Of a stretch of 64,000 nucleotides of DNA, positions 33,257 through 41,730 are shown piece by piece. Each line of letters opens with the position of its first letter. Within the stretch, counting starts at the first letter, position 1. Below the pieces are notes generated by a model. The model worked only from the letters and a program-made list of their open reading frames with translations, was not told the DNA's origin and ran no database searches. The stretch covers positions 1-64,000 of the forward strand of contig DATIDD010000033.1 of assembly GCA_035456465.1 (NCBI GenBank). The letters run 5' to 3'. Origin of the DNA: DATHTC01 sp035456465. Lineage in GTDB: Bacteria > Actinomycetota > Thermoleophilia > Gaiellales > Gaiellaceae. The position numbers and the translations under genes were made by a program.

Positions 33257-33645
33257 GCCGTCCGGGGCTCGTGACGGGGCTCTCGCTCCTCCTCGTCGCG
33301 CTCGCCTCCGGTTGCGCCGGCCAGGTGGACGCGACGAGCTCGGACACCATCCCGAACGAGCTGCACACGCGCGAGGCCTACCTCGACACGCCGGTCGTCA
33401 CCGACGACCAGGCTCGCGCCGTCGCGCCGCGCTCGACCCGGACCGAGGTCGAGGCGAGGCTCGGCCGCTCGCACGTCGGGTATCGGCGAGGGGGGCGCGC
33501 GTGCACGCTGTACCCGATCATCGGCACGCAGCGGCGCGACGCGTTCGGGAGCCCGTTCGCCGACGAGTGGGAGCTCTGCTTCGACGCCGCCGGGCGGCTG
33601 GCGGCGAAGACGCGCATCCGCAACGCCGACCCGCCGCGTGCGTGA
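33253..33645 (+). CDS. Putative lipoprotein with SmpA/BamE-like domain
   Basis: A 130-residue exported protein. The signal peptide ends in a lipobox (LLLVALASGC), so it is probably lipid-anchored. The mature part contains VAPRSTRTEVEARLGRSHVGYRRGGRACTLYPI...WELCFDAAGRLAAKTRI, resembling the small SmpA/OmlA/BamE fold. Its role is unknown, but the position between the Wzz kinase and a glycosyltransferase suggests a part in export or anchoring. The GTG overlaps the kinase stop (GTGA), and its own stop overlaps the next start the same way. Confidence 0.7.
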   Translation: MSRPGLVTGLSLLLVALASGCAGQVDATSSDTIPNELHTREAYLDTPVVTDDQARAVAPRSTRTEVEARLGRSHVGYRRGGRACTLYPIIGTQRRDAFGSPFADEWELCFDAAGRLAAKTRIRNADPPRA

Positions 33646-34628
33646 CGAGGATCGAGCGCGTCTCCGTCGTCGTCCCGCTGCTCGACGAGGCGAAGCGGGT
33701 CGAACGGCTCGTGGCCGACATCGCGGGGCAGGACTTCGAGGGCGAGCTCGAGGTGCTGTTCGCCGACGGGGGGTCGCGAGACGGCACGGTCGAGCTGCTG
33801 ACGGCCGCGGCCGGGCGCGAGGGCCTGGCGATCGAGGTGCTCGACAACCCGGAGCGGCTGGTCGCGCCGGCGCTCAACCGCTGCATCGCCCGGGCGACCG
33901 GCGACCTGATCGTCCGCCTCGACGCCAAGTCGACCTACCCGCCCGACTACGTGCGGCTGCTGGCGCGGGCCGCCGAGGAGACCGGCGCGTCGAACGTGGG
34001 CGCGCTCGTCGTGCCCGTCGGGAAGACGGTCGTCGAGCGGGCGGCGGCGGCGGCGATGGCCAGCCCGTTCGGGGGGATCATGTGGTGGCGCGAGGGCTCG
34101 TCGGGCGAGCGGGTCGAGGTCGACACCGTCTACTGCGGCGCGTTCCGGCCCGAGGTCTTCCGCGAGGTGGGGCTCTTCGACGCGGAGATGGGCCCGGACC
34201 ACGACGAGGAGCTCAACCTCAGGCTGCGCGAGGCCGGCGGCCGGATCGTCCTCGACCCGTCGATCCGCGCGTACTACCGGCCGGTCGGGACGTACCGCGA
34301 GCTCTACGGCAAGTACTACGACTACGGCCGCTACAAGGTCCGTGTGATGGAGAAGCACCGGCGGGTCCTGAGCGTCCGGAGCCTCGTCCCGCCGGTCTTC
34401 GTCGCCTCGCTCGCCGTGCTCGCCCCGCTCGCGGCGCAGTCGACCGCCGCACGGCGACTGCTCGCGCTCGAAGGCGCCGCCTACGCCGCCGGCGCGCTCG
34501 GCCTCGGCGCGGACAGCGTCCGGCGTCGCAGCGAGCCGTGGACGCTCCTGCCCGCGGTGGCCGCCGCGTTCGCGACCTTCCACGTCGCCTTCGGCGTCGG
34601 CTTCCTGCGCGGGCTCGTGCGCCGGTGA
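33642..34628 (+). CDS. Family 2 glycosyltransferase with C-terminal membrane helices
   Basis: A 328-residue GT-A enzyme: VSVVVPLLDEAKRVERLVADI, VLFADGGSRDGTVELL (nucleotide binding), LIVRLDAKSTYPPDYVRLL (DxD-like region), VYCGAFRPEVFREVGLFDAEMGPDHDEELNLRLREAGG, and two C-terminal hydrophobic segments after KYYDYGRYKVRVMEKH. This layout resembles ExoA/succinoglycan-type and dolichol-phosphate-sugar-synthase-like enzymes. The GTG overlaps the lipoprotein stop (GTGA). Confidence 0.9.
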   Translation: MTRIERVSVVVPLLDEAKRVERLVADIAGQDFEGELEVLFADGGSRDGTVELLTAAAGREGLAIEVLDNPERLVAPALNRCIARATGDLIVRLDAKSTYPPDYVRLLARAAEETGASNVGALVVPVGKTVVERAAAAAMASPFGGIMWWREGSSGERVEVDTVYCGAFRPEVFREVGLFDAEMGPDHDEELNLRLREAGGRIVLDPSIRAYYRPVGTYRELYGKYYDYGRYKVRVMEKHRRVLSVRSLVPPVFVASLAVLAPLAAQSTAARRLLALEGAAYAAGALGLGADSVRRRSEPWTLLPAVAAAFATFHVAFGVGFLRGLVRR

Positions 34629-36034
34629 GGGAGCCGCTGCCGCCGCCCGCTCCGCCGGGGCCCGACGAGCTGACGCCGACCTACGCCGAGCACGCCTGGC
34701 TCGCCGCGGTCGTGCCGGCCGACGCCAGGCGCTTCCGGGTCGCCGATCCCGCGCTCGCGCGGACGCTGCGCTACGCGGGCGCCGAGCTCGTCGAGGACGG
34801 CGCCGAGGTCGAGATCGGCCGGCCCGAGGACCTCTCCGGGCGGGCGCCGGTCGCGATCGTGACCCTGAACACCGGGGTGCCGAACGTCCCGTCGCGCGTC
34901 CGCCAGGTCGTGCGCCGCCTGGCGTGGAGCGCCGAGGCCCGCGCGCGCGCCGAGCTCGTCCGCCGGCAGCTCCGGCGCCGCGGCTACCCGCACGTCCGGG
35001 TGATCCCGTGGGACGTCGAGCAGGTGCTGAGGCTCCCCGGCGCGCCGAGCGCGCCCCACGTGCGGACGTCCGAGCGGTTCCCGCGGCGGGCGCTGCTCGT
35101 CGCCGGCCGGGCGCCGATGCGCGCGACCGCGCTCGACGCGGCGACGGCCGCGGCCGCGGCGGCATCGGGCGACCGCTCCGCCGCGACCTGGCCGCTACTG
35201 CGGGCCGGGTCGCTGCTGGCGATCGCGGACGCAACGGTGCTGCGCGTCGCGATCGGCCCCGGCCGCGAGCGCATCGACCGGCAGGCCGGGGTCCTCGCCG
35301 GGCTCGCCGCCGCGATCGAGGACGGCCCCCTGGCCGGCGTCGTGCCGGCCCTCCTCGCGACGGGGGACGCCGGGCTTGCGCGCTGGTCGGTCGAGCGGCG
35401 CCTGCCGGGAGCGCACGCGCCCGAGCGGATCCCGCCGGGGCTGCTCGCGGACTGCCTCGGCTTCCTCGACGCGCTCGAGCGCTGCGGCGACGCCGACGGC
35501 GAGCCGGTGACGGCGGCCGCGCGGGCGGAGGCGCTGGGGCGCCTCGTGCCGGGCCGCGCCTCGGAGCTGGCGGCCATCGGCGCGCGCGTCGACGCGGCGA
35601 CCGCCCCGCTCGGCCGCGTGTTCGGCCACGGCGACTTCTGGTCGGACAACCTCCTCGTCCGCGACGGCCGCCTCGCCGGCGTCGTCGACTGGGAGAGCGC
35701 GGGGCCCGGACGCCTGCCGCTCCTCGACCTCTTCCAGCTGACGCTCGTCGGCCGGATGGGAGGCGATCCCTACGCGTGGGGCCGCGTCGTCGTCGAGTAC
35801 CTCCTCCCCGCGTGCCGGCGCGGGGGCGACGACGTCGTGCGCGCGTCGCTGCGACGTACCGGTCGTGACCCGGGCCCCGAGGGGCTCGAGGCCCTCGCGC
35901 TCGCGTACTGGCTCGACCGGGCGACGTCCCAGCTGACGGCGCACGTCGGCCGCCTCGGCGACCGGGCGTGGATGGACTCGAACGTCGAGCTCGTGCTCGC
36001 CGCCGTCTCGGCGGGCGCCGGAGGCCGGCGGTGA
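34625..36034 (+). CDS. Aminoglycoside-phosphotransferase-fold protein with novel N-terminal domain
   Basis: A 469-residue protein. The C-terminal 270 or so residues follow the APH/choline-kinase fold: LRAGSLLAIADATVLRVAIGPGRERIDRQAGVL, the catalytic loop VFGHGDFWSDNLLV and the metal motif GVVDWESAGPG. The first 190 or so residues (from YAEHAWLAAVVPADARRFRVADPALARTL) look like a separate domain I do not recognise. In this context it might phosphorylate or bind a sugar or glycolipid; it need not be an antibiotic-resistance enzyme. The GTG overlaps the previous stop, and its stop overlaps the deacetylase start. Confidence 0.75.
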   Translation: MREPLPPPAPPGPDELTPTYAEHAWLAAVVPADARRFRVADPALARTLRYAGAELVEDGAEVEIGRPEDLSGRAPVAIVTLNTGVPNVPSRVRQVVRRLAWSAEARARAELVRRQLRRRGYPHVRVIPWDVEQVLRLPGAPSAPHVRTSERFPRRALLVAGRAPMRATALDAATAAAAAASGDRSAATWPLLRAGSLLAIADATVLRVAIGPGRERIDRQAGVLAGLAAAIEDGPLAGVVPALLATGDAGLARWSVERRLPGAHAPERIPPGLLADCLGFLDALERCGDADGEPVTAAARAEALGRLVPGRASELAAIGARVDAATAPLGRVFGHGDFWSDNLLVRDGRLAGVVDWESAGPGRLPLLDLFQLTLVGRMGGDPYAWGRVVVEYLLPACRRGGDDVVRASLRRTGRDPGPEGLEALALAYWLDRATSQLTAHVGRLGDRAWMDSNVELVLAAVSAGAGGRR

Positions 36035-36831
36035 GCGACGTGCTCGTGCTCTGCTACCACGCGGTCAGCGAGCGCTGGCCGGCCGAGCTCGCGGTCACCC
36101 CGGCGGCGCTCGACGAGCAGCTCCGCTCGCTGCTGGCCCGCGGCTACCGGTTCGCCACCTTCCACGAGGCGGTGTCGGCACCGCCGACCGGCCGCGTCGT
36201 CGCGGTCACCTTCGACGACGGCTACCGCTCCGTGCTCGACGCCGCCTTCCCGGTCCTCTCGGGGCTGGGCGTCCCGGCGACGGTGTTCGTCTGCACCGAC
36301 TTCGTCGACCGGGGCGGCGCGATGTCCTGGCGGGGGATCTCGGACTGGGCCGGCGGGCCGTATGCGTCGGAGCTCGCGGCGCTCTCCTGGGCGGAGCTGC
36401 GGACGCTCGGCGCGGCCGGGTGGGAGGTCGGCTCGCACACGCGGACGCATCCGTTCCTCACCGCGCTGGCGGACGGGCCGCTCGAGGACGAGCTCGTCGG
36501 CTCGCGCGCGCGGTGCGAGGAGGCGCTCGGCGTCCCGTGCCGCTCGCTCGCGTATCCCTACGGGGACTTCGACGCGCGCGTGGTCGAGCGGGCGGCGGCC
36601 GCCGGGTACACCGCCGCGTGCGCGCTGCCCACGCGCGCCTCGGCCGCGGCGCCGCTCGCGTGGCCCCGCGCCGGCGTGTACCGCCGGGACGGGCGCGTCT
36701 CCTTCCGGCTGAAGACCTCGCCGACGCTGCGGCGGCTGCGGGCGCTGCCCGGCGGGCCGGCGCTCGACCGTGTCTACCGGGCCTGGCCGCGGCGGCGCCC
36801 GGAACCGGACGCCCGCCCGCGCAGCAGCTGA
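36031..36831 (+). CDS. Polysaccharide deacetylase (NodB/CE4)
   Basis: A 266-residue CE4 enzyme likely to N-deacetylate the polysaccharide. It shows VLCYHAVS, motif 1 VAVTFDDGYRSVLDAAFPVL (catalytic and metal Asp), motif 2 EVGSHTRTHPFL (metal His residues), and SLAYPYGDFDARVVE (motif 3). It lacks a signal peptide, so it may act on a lipid-linked intermediate inside the cell. The GTG overlaps the previous stop; the last 58 bases overlap the convergent metallophosphoesterase. Confidence 0.92.
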   Translation: MSDVLVLCYHAVSERWPAELAVTPAALDEQLRSLLARGYRFATFHEAVSAPPTGRVVAVTFDDGYRSVLDAAFPVLSGLGVPATVFVCTDFVDRGGAMSWRGISDWAGGPYASELAALSWAELRTLGAAGWEVGSHTRTHPFLTALADGPLEDELVGSRARCEEALGVPCRSLAYPYGDFDARVVERAAAAGYTAACALPTRASAAAPLAWPRAGVYRRDGRVSFRLKTSPTLRRLRALPGGPALDRVYRAWPRRRPEPDARPRSS

Positions 36832-37574
36832 CGCCGTGGGCCCGCGTCCGCCGCGGGCGGCTCGTGCAGCGCGGCGGCGGGAAGGCCCGCGCGGCGGAGG
36901 GCGGCCAGCGCCGCCTCGACGTCGTACTCGACCGCGAGGAAACGCGCCGTGTCCGCGTCGAGGTCGAGCACGAGGCCGCGGGCGACCGGCTCGCGCTCGC
37001 GCGACTGTCCGACGGCTCCCGGGTTCAGGAGCCAGCGCTCGGTCGCGCCCAGCTCCACCGGGACGCCGGTGTCGCGCGCCCCGAGGTCGGCGCCGTAGGC
37101 GAGCGGGGCGTGCGTGTGCCCGAGTACGAGCAGCCGCGCCGCCGAGCGTCCGCCCGCCAGCGCCTCGAGCTCCCGCGCCGCGGCGGCCGGTCGCGCGACG
37201 TACCGCCACGGGTCGTGGAGCGAGCCGTGGGCGACGACGACCCCGTCCGCCGGCTCGTCGTGCAGCGGGAGCTCCCGGAGGTAGGCGCGGACGTCGTCGC
37301 GCAGCGCGCGCTTCGTCCAGCGGAGCGTCTCGAGCGCGAGGCGGCCGCAGCGGCTCTCGTCCTGGCGACCGGACGCGACGAGGTCGTGGTTCCCGGCGAC
37401 GGAGCGGACCCCGAGGGCGCGCAGCCGGTCGACGCACTCGTTCGGCGAGGCGCCGTAGCCGACGAGGTCGCCGGCGCAGAGCCACGCGTCGATGCGCTCG
37501 CGCCCGAGGGCCGCGACGACCGCCTCCAGGGCGGGGAGGTTCCCGTGGACGTCGGAGAGGACGCCGTAGCGCAT
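36774..37574 (-). CDS. Metallophosphoesterase (YfcE/calcineurin-like)
   Basis: A 266-residue dimetal phosphoesterase: MRYGVLSDVHGNLPALEAV, GDLVGYGASPNECVD, VAGNHDLVA, VVVAHGSLHDPWRYV and LLVLGHTHAPLAY supply all metal ligands. The LLNPGAVGQSR segment is typical of the DR1281/YmdB-unrelated phosphodiesterase group that begins DVHGN and has GYGASPNE. The substrate is unknown. TACCGT (37585-37590, minus) lies 10 bases before the ATG. Its 3' end overlaps the deacetylase gene by 58 bases; the C-terminal 25 residues are Arg/Gly-rich. Confidence 0.88.
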   Translation of the reverse strand: MRYGVLSDVHGNLPALEAVVAALGRERIDAWLCAGDLVGYGASPNECVDRLRALGVRSVAGNHDLVASGRQDESRCGRLALETLRWTKRALRDDVRAYLRELPLHDEPADGVVVAHGSLHDPWRYVARPAAAARELEALAGGRSAARLLVLGHTHAPLAYGADLGARDTGVPVELGATERWLLNPGAVGQSREREPVARGLVLDLDADTARFLAVEYDVEAALAALRRAGLPAAALHEPPAADAGPRRQLLRGRASGSGRRRGQAR

Positions 37575-37602
37575 CGCCTGCGAGACGGTAGCGGCGAGGC
37601 GC

Positions 37603-39351
37603 CTAGCGCATCTCGCCGCACGCGCTGCTCGCGAGCTCCCGCGTGGGAGCGAACTGCGGGCCGAGCTGCAGGACGCGCATGTGGCGGAGCAGCGCAGGCG
37701 GGAGGTAGGCGTACGCCTCGTCGCCCCAGAACGGCAGGTACGGGTTGGACGCGAAGCTCTGCGGGTTGACGGCGGTGAGGCTCGTCGTCCCGGCCGTGTC
37801 GGCGAGGTACATCCCGTACACCTGCAGCGCCCGCGCGATCACCCGCTGCCACGGGGCGAGGCCGAGCGAGTCGAGGTCGAGCCCCGGGTCGAGCTGGACT
37901 CGGGCGCCCTCGGGGATCGGCAGCGCGCCGGCCGGCAGCGTCAGGCCGACCGCCGCGCCCGTCTCGCTCTCGGGCCGGCCGTCGCTGTCGGTCGCCGGGA
38001 GCACCGGGCCGCCGGCCTTCGTGAAGGGGTGGCCGAAGACGAGCGCGTGGTCGATCGAGCCGCGCTCCAGCTCCTCCGGCCGGATCAGCCCGGCGAGGTT
38101 GGCGAACCCGGACGCACGGGTGGAGAGCGCGGCGGCGTGGATCCCCGGCCCGTCGAGCGCTCCGCGGTTCGCCCACCGTGCCTGCCAGCCGCCGTCCTCG
38201 CGGCGGAACAGCTTGTAGTACTCGTAGAAGCAGCCCGAGTCGCGGTCGATCACGGCCATGTGCATGTCGCCGGCCGGGTCGGGACGCGCGTCGGCGGGGA
38301 ACGGGACGTCGAGCAGCTGGTGCGCGGGGATCGTCCACGGGGCATCGAGCGCGACGCTCGTGCGAGGGGTCGTGCGGTCGGCGTAGTAGACGGGCACGGA
38401 CCACCGCTTCACCGAGACGGAGAAGCCCTTCTGCGCGGCCGCGTACTCCATCCCGGCCGTCATCGCCGACGAGCTCGGGTCGACCGCCGCGCCGGCCGGG
38501 ATCGGCGTGTTGAGCGGGCTCGCGTCCGAGAACCAGCGGCCGCCGGCGAGGGCGGGGGGCGCCGGGACGGGAGCCGATCCGCTTCCGGCGGGCCGCAGGG
38601 CGAGCACCTGTCCGATCGTCGCAGCGCGCGACCCGGACCGGAGCCGCGCCACCCGGCGGCCGGTCGCGCCCGACGACGCGCCCGCGGCGTCTCCGCCGGC
38701 GAGGGCCAGCCCGCGGCGGATCGTGCCGACGGCGGCGCGGTAGCGGACGGCGAGGCCGGACGGCGCCGCGAGGGCGCGCCCGCCGCTGCCGGCGAAGAAG
38801 GCGACGACGACGGGCTCGGCCGTCCCCGCCCTGATCGAGGGCGCCACTGCCGACGACGTCTGCCGGGCGGCGCGGCCGCCGTGCCCGGCGAGCGGGCGCG
38901 CGCGGTCGATCCCCCGATAGGCGATGACCGCGGCGGCGGCGGCGTGCCGCCCGTGCCACCGCCAGGCGTACCGGCGTGGCTCGCCGGCTCCGGCCACGCG
39001 GACGTAGAGCGCCTGGCTGAGCGAGCCGGTCGCGCTGCGGCTGGCGTCGCGCCGGACGAGCCGCCACCCCGGCGGCGGGCGCAGACCGAGGCGCCCGGAG
39101 GCGCGGACGGCCACGGCCGCCACGAGCACGTCGCCCGCCCGGACCGCGGCGGGCCGGGCGACGGCGAGCGACGACGTGCGACCGGCGGCGCGCGCATGGA
39201 CGGTCGCGAGCGCGCGGGAGGAGGACGCGGAGCCCGGTGACGACGAGACGGCCGACGGGGCGGCGAGCGGAGCGGTCGCCCCCGCGAGTGCCGAGGTCGC
39301 GGCGAGCGAGGCCACGACGACGGCGCGCAGCAGCGTCGGGCGAGCCAGCAT
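37603..39351 (-). CDS. Large secreted protein of unknown function
   Basis: A 582-residue exported protein with a signal peptide (MLARPTLLRAVVVASLAATSALAGATA). Residues about 45-285 are a Ser/Ala/Arg-rich beta-type domain (VRAGDVLVAAVAVRASGRLGLRPPPGWRLVRRD...RYAWRWHGRHAAAAAVIAYRGI) similar to putative surface adhesion or CBM-like modules. Residues about 300-582 form a second domain (GRWFSDASPLNTPIPAGAAVDPSS, DMHMAVIDRDSGCFYEYYKLFRREDGGWQARWANRG, GLIRPEELERGSIDHALVFGHPF, AVNPQSFASNPYLPFWGDEAY). That domain looks enzymatic, perhaps glycan-active, but I do not recognise the family. It ends 28 bases before the phosphoesterase start codon on the same strand. Confidence 0.7.
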   Translation of the reverse strand: MLARPTLLRAVVVASLAATSALAGATAPLAAPSAVSSSPGSASSSRALATVHARAAGRTSSLAVARPAAVRAGDVLVAAVAVRASGRLGLRPPPGWRLVRRDASRSATGSLSQALYVRVAGAGEPRRYAWRWHGRHAAAAAVIAYRGIDRARPLAGHGGRAARQTSSAVAPSIRAGTAEPVVVAFFAGSGGRALAAPSGLAVRYRAAVGTIRRGLALAGGDAAGASSGATGRRVARLRSGSRAATIGQVLALRPAGSGSAPVPAPPALAGGRWFSDASPLNTPIPAGAAVDPSSSAMTAGMEYAAAQKGFSVSVKRWSVPVYYADRTTPRTSVALDAPWTIPAHQLLDVPFPADARPDPAGDMHMAVIDRDSGCFYEYYKLFRREDGGWQARWANRGALDGPGIHAAALSTRASGFANLAGLIRPEELERGSIDHALVFGHPFTKAGGPVLPATDSDGRPESETGAAVGLTLPAGALPIPEGARVQLDPGLDLDSLGLAPWQRVIARALQVYGMYLADTAGTTSLTAVNPQSFASNPYLPFWGDEAYAYLPPALLRHMRVLQLGPQFAPTRELASSACGEMR

Positions 39352-39462
39352 GATCGAGCGGTCGGCACGACGGGAGGCGCGCTGAAGCGCTTGCGATCCC
39401 TCGAACGGGCGATCGGCGGCGAGGTCCACTCCGGCGGCCAGGGCCCCGGCCCCGCGCGCTCC

Positions 39463-39468
39463 TATACT
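39463..39468 (+). promoter_or_regulatory. TATACT -10 hexamer of the ATP-grasp operon
   Basis: TATACT is the best match to a -10 box in this region. The leaderless pattern would place the mRNA start near 39475 and a start codon at 39475-39477, where the in-frame codon is TCC, not a known start. Confidence 0.55.
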
Positions 39469-39607
39469 CGGCGCGTCCAGCGACCGAGATCTCGCCCTGC
39501 GCTCCCGCGACCCAAGCCTCGACCGACGCGAGGGCCGGCCTCCCGCCGTCGTCCTCGGGCGCGGCGTCACCGGTCTCGGGACGGCGCGATGCGTCGGGCG
39601 GAGAGGG

Positions 39608-40702
39608 GTGGAGGCGCTGCTCGTCGCGCCCCGGGGCGACTACGCCGCGTGGTCGCGGTGGGCGACGCGCGTGGACGGGCCCGCGGAGTCGCCCGACCCC
39701 GCGCCGCTCGCGGACTTCCTCCGGCGCCTCCCGTACGAGCGCGCGCTCCTGCTGCCGTGCTCGGACGACTGGGTCCGCGCCGTCGCGGGGCTGCCCGACG
39801 ACGTCCGGGAGCGGATGCCCGCGCCCACGCCCGGGCGGCCGGTCCTGGCGCGCCTCCTCGACAAGGAGGGGCTCGCGGCGACGCTCCGCGAGGCCGGCGT
39901 GCCCGGCCCGCGGACGTTCGTCCTCGCGGACGCCGCCGGGCTCGACGCCCTGGGGCTTCCCGACGAGGAGCTCCGGCACTTCTTCCTCAAGCCGCGCGAC
40001 TCGCAGCGGTTCTCGTCCACGTTCGGGCTCAAGGCCTTCGCCGTGGACGGCCGCGCCGCTGCCGCCGCCGCGCTCGCTCGCGCGGCCGGCGCCGGGATCA
40101 CGATGCTCCTCCAGGAGCGGATCCCGGGGCCGCCGTCCGCGCACCTGTTCCTCGACGGCTACGTCGCGCGCGACGGGCGGCAGCTCGCGTGCCTGGCGCG
40201 GCGCCGGCTGCGGATGTACCCGGCGGACTTCGGCAACAGCACCTACCACGTCAGCGTCCCGCTCGAGCAGGAACCCGGCGCGCTCGCCTCGCTCGAGCGG
40301 CTCCTCGGCCACGTCGACTACCGCGGCGTCTTCAGCGCGGAGTTCAAGGTCGACGAGCGGGACGGGGCGGCGAAGCTCCTCGAGGTGAACGTGCGCCCCT
40401 GGTGGTACGTGGAGTTCGCGGCGCTCTGCGGCGTCGACGTCTGCGACCTCGCCTACCGCGACCTCCTCGGCGGCGGCGCCGAGCCGGTCGCGGGGTACGC
40501 CGTGGGACGGCGCTCGGTGCTGCCGACGGCCGATCTCCGGGCCGCGCGCGCGACGGGCGTCGGCGTCCGCGGCATGCTGCGCTCCTGGCTCGGCGCGTCG
40601 CTCACCGTCTTCGACCTCCGCGATCCGCTGCCCGCCGCGGTGCAGACGCTCGAGCTGGCGTCGCGGCCGCTCCGCGCCCTTCGGTCAGGGACGGCGGCGT
40701 GA
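39608..40702 (+). CDS. ATP-grasp family ligase (5' end unresolved)
   Basis: An ATP-dependent carboxylate-amine/thiol ligase type enzyme of at least 364 residues: TPGRPVLARLLDKEGLAATLREAGVPGPRTFVL (pre-ATP-grasp to ATP-grasp junction), HFFLKPRDSQRFSSTFGLKAF, MLLQERIPGPP, DYRGVFSAEFKVDERDGAAKLLEVNVRPWWYVEFA (metal-binding Glu/Asn). The GTG at 39608 is the first canonical start. Upstream in the same frame lies PPAVVLGRGVTGLGTARCVGRRGVEALLVAPRGD, a typical N-terminal nucleotide-fold strand of this family. The frame is open from 39386 but has no ATG/GTG/TTG before 39608, only CTG at 39497. The real protein probably starts further upstream. Confidence 0.82.
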   Translation: MEALLVAPRGDYAAWSRWATRVDGPAESPDPAPLADFLRRLPYERALLLPCSDDWVRAVAGLPDDVRERMPAPTPGRPVLARLLDKEGLAATLREAGVPGPRTFVLADAAGLDALGLPDEELRHFFLKPRDSQRFSSTFGLKAFAVDGRAAAAAALARAAGAGITMLLQERIPGPPSAHLFLDGYVARDGRQLACLARRRLRMYPADFGNSTYHVSVPLEQEPGALASLERLLGHVDYRGVFSAEFKVDERDGAAKLLEVNVRPWWYVEFAALCGVDVCDLAYRDLLGGGAEPVAGYAVGRRSVLPTADLRAARATGVGVRGMLRSWLGASLTVFDLRDPLPAAVQTLELASRPLRALRSGTAA

Positions 40703-41730
40703 CGGGCGTCTCGGCCGTCTGGCTGCGCGACGAGGAGCTCGACGAGTGGGCCGCGTTCGTCGCCGCGTCGCCGACCGGGAGCCCGTACGCCCTGCCGGCG
40801 TACCTCCGCGCCCTCTGCCGCGCCACGGGTGCGCGGTTCCGAGTCCTCGGCGCACGGCTCGGCGACGAGCTCGTCGGCGGCGTCGCCCTCTACGAGCGCC
40901 CGACGCGGCTCGGGGTGGTCGTCGCGCCGCGCCTGCTCCTCTACTACAACGGGCTCGTCCTCCGCGCCGAGTCGACGCGGTACCCGTCGGAGCGGACGTC
41001 GAAGGAGCTCCGCACCGTCGAGGCGCTGCTGTCGCAGCTCGACGCTGCGGACTACCGGCGCGTGGAGCTGCGCTCCCGCTCGCCGCTGCGCGACGGCCGC
41101 GGCTTCCTCGCCCGCGGCTGGTCGGTGGCGCCGTCGTACACGTACGTCGTGCCGCTGGACGACCTCTCCGCGCAGTGGGATCGCGTCGAGGGGAACCTCC
41201 GCCGGCTGGTGCGCCGGTGCGAGCGCGACGGGTTCACCGTCTCGCTCGACGACGACTTCGACGCCTTCTTCGACCTCCACGCAGGCGTCCACGACCGCAA
41301 GGGCGCGCCGCTGTACCTGCCGCGCGACGCCTTCCGCGCGTACTACGAGGAGCTGCGCGACGCCGGTCTCTGCGTCCTCTACCACGCACGGGCGCCCTCC
41401 GGAGAGGTCGCGGCGTCGCAGCTCGTGCTCCTCGGCCACCCGGTGGCGCACACCGTCACCGCCGGCACCGACTCCCGGTTCGCGAAGGCGGGCGCGGCGC
41501 CGTTCCTCCGCTGGCGCGCGTTCGAGGACCTGGCGGCGCGCGGGCACGCCGGCAACGACCTCACCGACGCGGCGCTCGCGTCCGTCGCGCGCTTCAAGGC
41601 GGCCCTCGGCGCCGACCTCGAGCTCTCGCTCGTCACCGTGCGCGCCGGCGTCGCCGACCGGGCCGTCGGCACCGCCCGCGGGGCTGCGATCACCGCGCGG
41701 GACCGGGCGCGGCGGCTCCGGCGCTCGTGA
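40699..41730 (+). CDS. GNAT/FemAB-like acyl or aminoacyl transferase
   Basis: A 343-residue protein of the BioF2-like/Acetyltransf_6 group: AFVAASPTGSPYALPAYLRALCRATGARFRVLGARLGDELVGGVALYE, LLLYYNGLVL, a central helix-turn WDRVEGNLRRLVRRCERDGFTV, and FDLHAGVHDRKGAPLYLPRDAFRAYYEEL...SQLVLLGHPVAHTVTAGTDSRFAKAGAAPFLRWRAFEDLAARGH. Such proteins appear in exopolysaccharide loci, where they are thought to add acyl or amino-acyl groups. The GTG overlaps the ATP-grasp stop (GTGA), and its stop overlaps the TPP enzyme start. Confidence 0.82.
   Translation: MTGVSAVWLRDEELDEWAAFVAASPTGSPYALPAYLRALCRATGARFRVLGARLGDELVGGVALYERPTRLGVVVAPRLLLYYNGLVLRAESTRYPSERTSKELRTVEALLSQLDAADYRRVELRSRSPLRDGRGFLARGWSVAPSYTYVVPLDDLSAQWDRVEGNLRRLVRRCERDGFTVSLDDDFDAFFDLHAGVHDRKGAPLYLPRDAFRAYYEELRDAGLCVLYHARAPSGEVAASQLVLLGHPVAHTVTAGTDSRFAKAGAAPFLRWRAFEDLAARGHAGNDLTDAALASVARFKAALGADLELSLVTVRAGVADRAVGTARGAAITARDRARRLRRS

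Noticed and set aside
34625..36034. Antibiotic-resistance aminoglycoside phosphotransferase
   Set aside because: Only the general kinase fold is shared; the gene is coupled to glycan genes and has an extra N-terminal domain, so a resistance call is not supported.
36420..38513. Several Arg-rich frames opposite the metallophosphoesterase and the secreted protein
   Set aside because: Shadows of the minus-strand genes, with no motif and abnormal composition.
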